A stretch of 64,000 bases of DNA from Aptenodytes patagonicus (lineage: Eukaryota; Chordata; Aves; Sphenisciformes; Spheniscidae): positions 132,633,636 through 132,697,635 of the forward strand of contig NC_134950.1 in the NCBI RefSeq assembly GCF_965638725.1, in the 5' to 3' direction. Position numbers and translations under genes: made by a program. The notes beneath the pieces were generated by a model. That model searched no databases. It was not told the DNA's origin and worked only from the letters and a program-made list of their open reading frames with translations. Below, piece after piece: positions 35,101-46,300 of the stretch (position 1 is its first letter; each line of letters begins with the position of its first letter).

Positions 35101-36640
35101 GATAGTAACCTTTCCGGCCACAATAAGGATACTATCAGGGTTTATTCAGCCCTTAGGCTGTGAGACTCCAGGTAAGTCTCAGCCACATTTTTTTTTCCTA
35201 ACAGAAAGTGCTACACTATCTAATAAATCCTTTCCTTGAAGAGAAGTTAATTTGTTCAGGGTCTACAGAGCTGTCACTTTATCTGAGCCAGGACTCTAAA
35301 AGAAATTTTCATGAACTGAAATGCTTTATAATTTAATCTCTTTTTCTGTCCCTTTCCTGTGATTTATGTGGTCTTTTGCCTGGCAGATACACTTCAGTAG
35401 GATCATCTCACCCAAATATAAGTATTTCATAGCAGTATTACTGTCATGCAGTCACAGTATTCTAGTTATAGTTCTATAGAAAAGGTAAAAAGACCAGTGT
35501 TTAAGTTTGGATGCTCATTCAGACAAGTTTTTCCCCCAGTCACAGTGCAGACTGTTTTCCTATTCAGTTTTTCAGAACCATCTAATCTCAGTACATTGTG
35601 AAGCAAAGCATCCAGTCACTCACTTTTCAACAACTTTGGAAACATAGAAGTTTGTCTACTCTCACCAGAGGAAGGCAATACATACCCTGCTTCTTAGCAC
35701 TTTTATACTCAGAAGAATCCAACGGACTGTAAAAAACAGAAGTAGCACAGCACTAGTCTGGGTCCTCTTAAGTGATTAATAGCAAATGCCTGTTAAGCTA
35801 TAGTAACATAAACAGTAATAATTACTAGGCAAAATATTAAATTTGCTATAAAAAAAGTAAATCTTTTTTACATTGATATCCATGAATTGTGATGTTGCTG
35901 CCATTCTAGTATATAGAATATATAACACAACAGCCCCTACATAGATGTAAAAATATAGTGAAATTCAAGTTTTTTCTATTGGTCCCTCCTGTCTACTGCT
36001 TTTATATAGTGCACTGTATTTTAGTACAGTATTTTACTATATAGGTTTTTATGAAGTTTTTTTAGCAATGCAATCATAGCTCAATGTGAACTGGTATCTT
36101 ACATTTCCATTTCTGAAAAACATTTAATTCTGTGTGCAGTGCATTACCTAACATTGCTCTAGCTTCTTGGCTTTTATCCAGAGGCACAATCTATTTTTAA
36201 AGAATGCTGCCCATTCAATACAATGTTTTGCAAGAAGTTTTATACCTTTCACAGCATTCCTGAAGTACACTTTGTCTCATAATTAAAAGATCTATGTTAT
36301 CTTATTGACAGGGCGAGGGTGAATTGAATGCTGCTATTAGTGGTTCAGCTCAAACAACTCAAGATGGTAGCACAACCAACGAGTCAGAGCGTGGGGCAGA
36401 ACGTATTGTCAACTGTGCCACTTCTCGGACACGTGCGTGCTTGGCGTGGCCAGGACAGGCAGAGCCAGGTAAAATGGTGTGCACCATCCTTCGGTGAGGA
36501 TTTTGGAGACGCGCCTCACGCTACGCTCCCGCTTCTCCTCATGAATGCTGGCATCAGGTATCTTCGTGTAAAACTACCCTGTACTTTGCCCCGCTCTGCG
36601 TTAGCAATCTCCGACCAACTCCACAAAGCTGGAATGCTAC
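32200..36640. other. BTD intron 1 and upstream region
   Basis: Contains a CR1 fragment at 33284-33415. An unrecognised stretch at 34800-35200 has a 106-codon minus-strand frame and an AATAAA on the minus strand (35142-35137). A splice-flanked open segment lies at 36311-36465. BTD exon 1 is expected at or beyond the right end but no convincing donor was found. Confidence 0.55.
33284..33415 (-). mobile_element. CR1 LINE 3'-end fragment
   Basis: Begins CATAGAATCATAGAATAG, the reverse complement of the typical CR1 3' terminal octamer repeats. It runs on through GGTTGGAAGCGACCTTTAAA and AGTCCAACCCCC, the common avian CR1 tail. A short TTGCTCAG-type duplication follows at the far end. The element points to the minus strand and lacks coding sequence. 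Confidence 0.9.
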
Positions 36641-37083
36641 ACTGCGGAGGCGGCCGCCCTAGTTACAAACGGGGTTCGCCCTTCAGCTCCCACGGGCCTT
36701 CGAGGTCGAGCTGCCACACGCCAAGCGCGGCCTTACAGGAGCCCGGGCCGGGCGGTGAACCGGACCATCCGCTCCCCCCTCCCCCGGCTTGAGGCCGCTC
36801 GCTCGGCGAGCCGCGGAGCGCTGCCTGCGCTTCCCCCGCCCCGACCGCTGAGAGCCGGGCTCCGCACGCGCCGCCCCGGCCGTTGGTGCCGTTGGTGCCG
36901 TTGCCGCCGCCGCCACCGCCTAATGGCCGCCCCCCGCGCGCCACCACGCCGCGAGCCTGACGCTGCGCCGCGCCGCGCCGCGCCAGGCTGCCCCCGCCCC
37001 CTGGCGGCTGCTCCGCGCTCGGCACCTCCACAGGCCTGCGGCTGCGTGGGGGCGGGGGGAGTGCGGACACCTCCCGGCCTCTG

Positions 37084-37210
37084 ATTGGGTGCCCGCTCTA
37101 GCCAATAGGAGGCTTCCCCAGCCTTCGCCCTGGTCCCCGCACCGCCTGCCAGCGGGGTCAGAGGTGGATATCCGCGGCGCTCGGGCCCGCCCCCTCCGCT
37201 GTCTCATTGG
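37084..37210. promoter_or_regulatory. Cluster of three CCAAT boxes
   Basis: ATTGG at 37084, CCAAT at 37102 and ATTGG at 37206. Clustered NF-Y-type boxes in alternating orientation are frequent in bidirectional CpG-island promoters. Binding is inferred. Confidence 0.6.
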
Positions 37211-37317
37211 CCGGGCGGCGTGTCAGTCAACTGCACCCGACCTTCGGCCGGGGGTCTTGTTTCGTCCGCGTCCCCGGCGGGCGGCTTCGGCCTGGCTTGG
37301 GGCTGCGCGGAGCCGGA

Positions 37318-37392
37318 ATGGCTTCCGGGAGCGGTGCGGAGGGGGAGGCTGTCAGCGGGGCGCAGCTCATCGCTGAGTCCCTCAAGGTTCAA
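37318..37392 (+). CDS. HACL1: HACL1 exon 1 with start codon
   Basis: Codes [14 protein letters not shown] then [11 protein letters not shown], ending before gtaaga in phase 0. It lies in the CpG island. [12 protein letters not shown] matches the conserved start of the PYR domain. Confidence 0.92.
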
Positions 37393-40300
37393 GTAAGACC
37401 GGCGAGCAGCTTCCCTGCGGCGAGCGGGCAGGGGCAGTTCCCGCCGGCCCCGCGGCGCGGGGGGCGGCCGGGCCGGGTCAGGCCACGGGTGCCCGCGGGG
37501 CGGGAGGAAAGCGAGCGTGCGCGGCCGGACTCACCCTGGCGCCCCTGCCGTTCTCCCGGGGGCGGGCAGAGCGGGCGAGAAGGGCTTGCCCTGTCGCCCT
37601 GTGGGAAGGAGGGAGGTCCCGCCGCAGCAGCCCAGCCAGCGTGCCCCGCCCGGCAGCGGCCCGGCCCCGCCAGGTCCCTGTGCCGCCGTGGGCAGGCGTG
37701 AGATGGTGAGCCCTGCGCGGCTTTCCCCCGTCCTTCGCTTACTTCTTCTTTCTTACGAGCTTGCGCCTTCCCGAGGCCGTCCGATGCCTCCGTTACCATT
37801 AAGCGATGCCGATCGCCCTCTGCGGCTATTCCTACGGCAGCTCCTCCTTTACAATTAACAAAACTCTGTGTTGTCTGTAGACTTGAAATGGTGCTGAACT
37901 GGCACGAAAAGGTAGTTCAGATGTAATAAAAATAAGCATAGTCTTTTCTTCATCTATAAGTTTCTTTGGGCATGGTACCATCCCAGTTGTTTCTTGGGGT
38001 CTCTTTTTTGTTAATTCTCTGTGAAGGCATAGGAACATGAAATGATACCAGGAAATTTCAGAAGCTGACATACTGAGACAGGAAAATGTTGTAGCAGAGA
38101 CATCCCAAGTAAGAATTGGTCAGTAAAAAGCACTAAACATATGTTGACTGAGGAACTGGGCTGAACCGTTGTGAAAGCACTGGGTTTTGGAGGCCTATGG
38201 AGCAGTGGAACAGCTACAGAGCACTGAGCTGCAAATGCCATATGCCATTGTATATGTTTCCACAGTGACCTGTGAACTTCTATGTGAATATATATGTTGT
38301 TACAGTTTATTTTTAGACTGCTTGTATAGTTAGTATGATTGTGTTTGGCATGTGCTTACTAAAGTTATCTTTTGGAAACAATTCTGATTTAACATTTTTC
38401 TTTTTAGAATATTGAATACATGTTTGGCATTGTTGGTATTCCAGTCACTGAAATTGCAATTGCAGCCCAAGCAGCTGGAATAAAATATGTAGGAATGAGA
38501 AACGAACAAGCTGTAAGTATATATCTGTAGTAGGACCAATCCTTTCTTTTAACTGTTTTACAACAGAATGAAATCCAGTATATATTTTGTTACTAGAAAT
38601 AACGTGATCTCTGAATGTTCCTTTAAAGAACCTGTAGAGAAGCAGTTAGTGTTAGTCTAGAATAAGGGAGAGCATTGGTGGATTGGGTTGGGTGTTTCTT
38701 TTTGCCCTTCTTTCCCCACTTCCATTTTTGAGTGACCCCTCCTTTTCTAATAAGGGAATTGCAACTTTTTTCATTTTTAGATGCCTTTCTCCAATAAGGG
38801 AGAGAAGGAAGGATGAAAATAGGGAGAAAAAGAATTTGAACAAAGCATTCCAATACAGAAAGAAAAAATGATCAATTTTGTCTCCTTCAAGTAATATATT
38901 GTCAGGTTTTATCTGCCACTTTTTGGGAGGCTCACCCAGGTTTTTATTTTTCTGTAGTTTTCTATAGACTTTCCAATATACTTCTCCCTTAAATTTTTCT
39001 ACTGTCACTTTCTTTTGCTGATGTCTTCCCTTCCAAATTAGGACAACATTATCGTTCTCTCTCTAATTGGTAGTATTTTAATTCCTCTTTTAGGACTTTC
39101 TTAGCTGCTACTTTCCTTTTTGTTTAGAAGGATATTTTACTTAGGAGCTATTTCCTACAGGCCTAAAAAGGTAGGTTTTTTTCCCTTGTCTCTGTTCTGT
39201 TCTTGCAGTGCCCAAAAAGGAAGGTTTTCCTGCTGATAAGCTTGTCCTGACTATTTTCAATAATTGTAATATATTTTTTTCCTTAACTGTGTTTTAAAAG
39301 CTCACCAAACAGCAAACTGTAGAAAGTTAAAATGCTTCTGAATGCTCAAAATCAAGCATGAACATACCCTTAGAGAGTCTTAATTGTATATATTTCAGCT
39401 TCATTGTCTAGGTATCAGAAATTAGACTCAAGCTCATTAGCGTTTTGATGTTAAGCCACTAGTTCTGGATTTGTTTGGTTTCCCCCAGTAGTAGCTCTTG
39501 AAGCATTCAGTAGTTTCTCAGGTGGTCTGAGGTTGAATATAATAACCTCAGGTTTATACCTCATTTTCAAGGATTGCTGCACAAGCTGGCTAGCTAGCTA
39601 CTAGCTATTGCTCTGCTAGCTATTGCACTGCTAGCAAATGGACCATCAGGTGTCCGTACTCGGAGTTGCTCTACTATATTTGTCAATTTTCCATAACTGA
39701 TGCCAACAAATAAATAAATTGCTTGATTATTACCTTACCAGGAGATTTTTTCTTGTGTTTTAACTTGTTTATGGATCCTGTCTGTCTATGAACACTATTA
39801 ATTAGAATTTTACCACTTTTACAAGGAACTTCTAGTATTCTGGACCTGCACAGTACTCAGGTGCCTGTATTTTGCAGCAGTGTTCTTTTTCTGTTTTCCA
39901 CCATGTAGTTCATAGGCTTCATGGATCGTCCCAGGTGTCAATAAAGTATTATAATAGTAGTTCTCCTAAATCAGGTGGTCACGAGCTGTATGTTTTTGCT
40001 GTCTAATCCTTAGATCCTTATATTGGAATGTGAGAATTTGCAGAGGAATGCATGTCTCTATGGAAAATCTGTAACATGAGAGAGGCAAACATATACAAAT
40101 ATGTTTAAAAGGTGTACTTGATTCCTTTGAAGGACAGGGAATTCAACACAGTCTTTATATTCCTGTAGGCCATTTAGCAACTGTTCTAGTTTTAGCTTTG
40201 GTTATTAACATGATTAAAAATAATTTCCTCATGTGTCTGTAATTAAAAGAGAAGATTGCTTTGCACTGCCAAGTGAGATGCTGTCCTATTTTTCACTCTT

Positions 40301-43300
40301 TACTAGACTCTTTTCCGTTAGAGTGAAGAAGACAAGAAACATTCTGTTGTGTAAACCGTGAGATACTTTTGCTTAGGGGAATAACAATAACATGAAGACT
40401 TGTTTTAACATCAAAATGTCAGGGTTTCTCTTTGGGAAGTAGAAAAGGATGAACAAAGATATATGTGGGTTTTGTTTTGTTCTTTGTCCTCAGTGAAGAG
40501 CTAGAGTGATTGCTTGGCAGAGGAGAGGGTAAAAGGTTATACGCAGTATATTCACAATACACTTAATATTTACACATGTCATAGTTTTGTCTAAGTTTAT
40601 TAGTTGTCTGATCTGGTTGTGGAGGGTGTGTATACAGCTGCTTCCTTTATAGGCAGCCCTATATGATCTGAGATATATGGAAAACAAAGTTTTTTTTTTT
40701 TCCAGGGTTGAGTTTCTGCCTCATTTCTCGGCCAGATGTAGTGAAAGTCCATAAAACTGCAGAATAAAGTGTTTGACTAGAAAGACCAGATTAAAGCATG
40801 AAGTTAAAAGCTAAGTAGTACTACCAATATCCATTAGCTAATCTCCTGCAGCCTGTAACATGGCATAAGTTTGCTAGAAGCAGTTTAACCCATGTCCCGT
40901 ATACCCCTTGAACACTGGATAGTTGTGTGGCAACTTGATAGGGGTGTGTGTTTTGTGTATCTGTCCCTGGGTAATTAGAGATTGCTGTGATTGTTTAGAA
41001 AACTGATAACCCAGGTCAGTTTTAAACTTCAGAAAACCCCTTCACTAGATGGTTATTCATTAACAACACACATTGCGAATCACAGAATAGAATCATAGAA
41101 TCATTAAGGTTGGAAAAGACCTCTAAGATCATCAAGTCCAACCGTCAACCCAACACCACCATGCCCACTAAACCATGTCCCTAAGTGCCTCATCTACTCG
41201 TCTTTTAAATACCTCCAGGGATGGGGACTCAACCACTTCCCTGGGCAGCCTGTCCCAATGTTTAACCACTCTTTCAGTAAAGAAACTTTTCCTCATGTCC
41301 AATCTAAACCTCCCCTGGTGCAACTTGAGGCCATTTCCTCTTGTCCTAAATGTTTAGTTCTTAATCTTTAATAATAATTACCACTACATATTCAAAGCAA
41401 TCTCTTCTTGATAATCTTACCCTAAGTTAGTCGTGAGTATATAATGTGCTGGAGCTGGTACAGCGTAGTTAGCACGGATGGTGCTAGCTGTCAGGGGAAT
41501 CAGACTCGAGAACCCTTCAATAAGGGCAGCTGGAACCAAAGCGGACATCTTTTTTCTCCACCCCTTAGATTCAAGATCTCTTTTTATAAGACATTTTGTT
41601 TTCTGAACAGATCTTACCCCTTGGCCTCCGTGCCTGGACTGTGGACCGTGCAGTGCTGGATGGGTGTTACTTGCCCAGGCCAAGACAGGTGCTTTATCCT
41701 GTTGCACATCTGTTGGTTGGGTTTTGTTCTTTTTTTTTTTTTTCCCCCTCCCTTGCTTAGCCGTTGCTGCCTTTCCTAAAGCAAAAGCAGTGTCTTCCCA
41801 GATCTCAAAGTTGCATTTTTTCAGTGACCAGTAATTGGCCATCAGCAAGTTGCTTATTATTCTGGGACTGCTGCTTTAAACCTGTGTCCATATTTTCAAG
41901 GCCCGAATTTATGTTGTATGTCATAACAAAAGACATCATGTACCAAGCTCAGATTCATACAGCAAGTTCTCATAACAAGTTGATCACAAGCCCTACAGGA
42001 ACATTTAGCATTAGGTACAATTAACATAAGGGCTTCAGGCCCGCTCCTAGGCATGGCAGTACTGTTTTAACTGGGCCACTGGGTACAAAAATGCTTAACT
42101 ATTGTTTACTAGCTATGTTGTATTGCTTTGCTTATGTTTGAGTTGAAAACAGAATAATTGAATTAAACCCTGCTTAGTGTGCTTCTGCTTGTACGGGAGC
42201 AACAGACCTCTGCTTTGGCTACAGTTCAAACCCAGCACTCATGGGTGGTTGCAAACTTCAAGTTCAGTGCCTGCATTTGGACCTCTTGCATTTCTTCCTA
42301 ATGTTGATTGTGGGTTTGGTGGTCATTGGCATTTTATATGCCTACATCCTTCTTGCCTGTCCGAGGAAAATAAGGATCTGGTTTCAGCTGATCAACTGCG
42401 TTGTGACCTTAACAGATAATATGAGTGCCATTACTCATGTTTTAGTGGTGGGGGTGCAAGGTTGGTAAGTAAAATGGGGTTTTGTTCTTACTGTTCACAG
42501 AAAAAAAATCTTTTAAGTATACCCTCAAAATTATTTATGATTTCCTCTCCTCTAAATACAGGTAGATTTAGTCATGTTGTTTCCTTGCAGAATGAAGCAG
42601 TAAAAGTTTTAATGGCAATGACTGTACATGAACCCAAATTCTATGTGCTGCTTTATTTTGCCATTCAGTTCTAAAAAATGATTGCCATGGAAACTCAACA
42701 CCATGCTTTGAGCTCCATTAACAAGATTTTTAATAACACCTACTCCAAATATTTCTAAACTTTTGCACACAGATATGTCATCAAATTGTTATCTAATTCT
42801 TGAATTATGAAAAGTAGAAAGAGATTTTTCTTGTCAACGTACTTTTTTGTCAACAATTCCCTATCCTAATGCTGCAAAGAAAATAAAGGCTGCTTATTAT
42901 TCCTCTACTAAGCCTCATGTTTTCCTCAAACAGTTGGTCTGTATCTTTAGGAGCATGAGGATACTAAAGACAGTTTCTCCTTCTGTGTAATAAGTCTGTG
43001 TTTTCACTCATTGAAGCTGAGATTAGGTAACACAGCACGTTAGCAGAATTATTCATAGGTTTGAGGAAAATGTATAGTAGCTTTGTAAACTTTTAGAAGG
43101 AGCTTTTGTGTTACTTATTCTTCTTACTACAGTAGTACTCAGATAAAACTAAAAAAAAAAAATCCCAACTCTATTTCAAAATGAAAGAGGCGGGCTATAA
43201 GACCAGGAGCTTACTTTAAAAACAAAATCTTGCAAAATTACTTTTTTCCATTAAGTGTTAGAACTTGCTGTATTCAAGACAAAAGCATGAGAATATGAGG

Positions 43301-46300
43301 GAGGGAGTTGGCAATGTCACATGTGTGAATCCTTTGGAGTTCTCGGGTCGCCCGTAAGCTTCTGTTTCTACTTGATCGCATATTGTCTTGTTACCAGGTA
43401 AACTTTATATCTGAATGTTTAATATTACTACAGGAGTAGCATAAAAACATACTCCGTAATAATACTGCTGCTAAGCTATGTTAACACATGTTGTAGGCAT
43501 TACTTTTGTGAAAATTATTCAAAATGCAATTTTTCTTTAAAATGTCAAAGTAGCTAAAGCTGTGTGATACCAGAAATGGAGTGAGAAGTACTTCAGCAGC
43601 TCAGCTTGTAAAAGATAATCCCTAATCTTCTAATGAATCTCTCCAGCGTGTGATTTCAACCTTTTGCTTAATTTCTGAAATACGATGAGTCATTCCAGTG
43701 ATGGCTGGATTTCTGTTCGTTGCCTTTCTCTTGTAAATCCCTCTTCCATGTGAGTCTAGAAGGCAGTAGAAGGGAGAAGTTTCTTATGCTGTTCTGTTCA
43801 TTTTGCTTCCCTGGTTAGGGGGGGTTTCTTTTATGTTGTCGTTTTTTCGATTTTTTAAATCATAAATATTCCTAATGTAATATCCTGGAACAACAGAAGC
43901 TTGAAATGTGGAGACGAGTTTTGAAATTTTTTTACGTAAGCCTTCATGAACGCACCTTATAATGGGGAGCGTGAAGGGGTACTTCTGTTTACATTTAAGC
44001 TCTAATGGTCAGGGCAAAATCTGTACCTGCTTATTTTCAGTATTTTTGTTGAAAGTTATGTACGAGATATCATGAAATGTATATATAATAACAACTGTAT
44101 GATTACCTCCCATATTTTCAATAGGCCTGTTATGCTGCATCTGCTGTTGGATATTTGACTGGCAGGTACATTCCACATTTATTAATGTTTATAATAATAT
44201 ACTATTAACTGTATTAGACTCAACAGTTAGAAGCTAGGAATGTTTTTCTGTTTTGGAGCTGGGTGTTTTTAGTGTGTGCAGATGTAGGGCAGTTAAAATG
44301 GAACATGAATTTTAAAATAACTGTCAATAATGGTTATCAATATTTCTATTGCTATGATTCAGGGCAGGAACAAGGAGGTGCTTAAGCTCATATAATGTTG
44401 TCCATCTTACAACTTTATTTTTCCTCTTTTAATTTCTGAGTAGTAGTTTAACGCCATTGGTATGAGGGGCAGAAATCACGCCACCATTGTTTGTTGCATC
44501 TTGGTGGACCCGCTGTACCTTAATCTCATCATGTGGGCATATTATTGAACAAATACCTTATCAATATAGAGACTGATCATATGCCTTCCAGTCTCCCCTG
44601 TGCTGCTTCTGACACGAAATACTGGCTTTTCCTCTTTTCTATTGCATTTTGCTCTCAATGTTGTTGGGATGCATTCTGTGGCCTGTGACTTGTGAAGTGT
44701 GCTTCTTGGATCCTTTTCTAAAGTAAACATCTGGTGTCTGCTTGCTCACAATTGCAGACCCGATGATGCAGGTGATCATTCCTTATTCTGTCTGCAAGCA
44801 TGACACCTGTGTTACACAGTTTTGTAGTTTTTCTTCCTTTGAATAATCCTCTGGAAGTAAGCTGATTTTTTTCTGATATGTAAAGAGTCTGTAAAGCTAC
44901 TAAAGAATGCTCAGTAGTTAAGAATTGTCATTTTTATCTCATCACCTAGAATAACAAGTGCCTCTGCCTGAATTAAACTATAATAAAATTTGTGTTGAAT
45001 CAGATGCACTTCTTCCTTTGTGAGCTTTCTTCATTGATATCTAGTGCTAAAGTGGAGTTGAGAAAACTGCAAACATAAGTGGCTTACCAAATTCCATATA
45101 AATGCTAGATGATGGAGTAAACGCAATAAAAGAAGGAGCTGTGTTATGATGAGCCTGCATATGTTGCAGACCTCTGTGTGGCTGGCACATAACAACTGTT
45201 TTACTTGCTTTTTCAATTGGGTTGATACAGCTAAATGATTTCTGATTCCCATGTCTGTCTTTAAGTCCTTCATACAAACCCCTTGTCGTTCATGCATTTT
45301 GATGACATGAGTAAAACTTAAATATTTTATATTTCAGCATCTTACTAATTTTTGTTGGTGATTTATTTGGTGTTCCCTGTGCTTACTTTCCTTTTCTCTC
45401 TCTCTCTCTCTCTTTGTTTGTTTGTTTTTCTCTAGACCAGGAGTATGTCTTGTAGTGTCCGGTCCAGGTTTTTTACATGCCCTTGGTGGGATGGCAAATG
45501 CAACCATGAACTGCTGGTAATTTAACTACATTTTCCCTTTAAAATTCTAATAATTGTTTGCTGTTATTTGTTGTAGATGTTGAGCTCTGCAGTATTTAGT
45601 ATAGGACTTTTTTTTCTTTCTTGTAGGTAATGAGAAGGGAATTCTTCATTTATCAACCCTAAAAGTAATTTAGTTCCATTTTTTGTATTCTCATGGATAA
45701 AATTCTTTTTGTCCTACCCCATTGCGCATATACTGGAAAATCTATCAGTATACCTGATTGTATGGATAAATTTGAAAATGAAATCGATATTCAGCCTGCA
45801 ATGCTTTATTGATCGTGGAGGGTCTTAGAGGTTTTTTTCTAAATTTAAATCCACATTGCCTTTGAATTACTGTATTTCGTATGTGAACAAGTTGACAACT
45901 GCATTGTTAAAATCCATATTTGCTCCCCACGCAGACACTTAGAGCAGTAACTAAGTATTGAATTAAATGATGTACAGGGTGATAGCATTTACTCCCACAA
46001 GCCTTCACTGAGACATGGCAACTTTAGCTGGTCTGCCACTGAAAGCTCTTCAGAAAGCTGTATGAGGTATTTTGGGTAGAAGCTCTGGTAATACTAAGCG
46101 CGTGTGATCTGGAGCGTTAGATTAGCAGTGGCTGATGGACAAGGGAAGCTCGATAATGGGAACACTAACAAGTCAAGTCTCTGACACTTTGAAAAAAGAC
46201 CTCTAGTGTTCAAATTCTTTTTTAAAAAATGAGTTATTGACTAAAGTTTTGCTGTACCTATGTGACCTTATATTAAAAAAAAAAATCATATGAAAACCTT

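Larger units (their letters stand above)
36640..37720. promoter_or_regulatory. CpG-rich bidirectional promoter region of BTD and HACL1
   Basis: GC content and CpG density rise sharply from about 36640 to 37720, unlike the AT-rich flanks. GC boxes occur (for example 37047-37056). Three CCAAT-type boxes lie at 37084-37088 (inverted), 37102-37106 (forward) and 37206-37210 (inverted), 110-230 bp upstream of the HACL1 start codon. No clear TATA box was seen. BTD reads left and HACL1 right from here, the head-to-head arrangement known in mammals. Transcription start sites are not defined by the sequence alone. Confidence 0.8.
38513..44124. other. HACL1 intron 2, 5.6 kb
   Basis: Contains a short GCTAGCTATTG-type repeat (39587-39635) and a CR1 fragment (41081-41351). 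Next to the CR1 lies an unrecognised stretch (41417-42470) with open frames on both strands. The rest is AT-rich with nothing recognised. Confidence 0.65.

Noticed and set aside
37207..37317. In-frame arginine-rich extension upstream of the HACL1 ATG that looks like a mitochondrial presequence
   Set aside because: It would need a TTG start; no ATG lies in it. The ATG at 37318 has good context and fits the known protein start, so the extension is most likely 5'UTR in CpG-rich DNA.
36663..37799. Several 95-164 codon frames on both strands around the CpG island
   Set aside because: They are Pro/Arg/Gly/Ala-rich and overlap on both strands, as expected from GC-rich sequence without stops. None shows a domain or splice support except HACL1 exon 1 itself.
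41175..41357. 60-codon frame in HACL1 intron 2
   Set aside because: It lies entirely in the CR1 fragment and reads its antisense tail.
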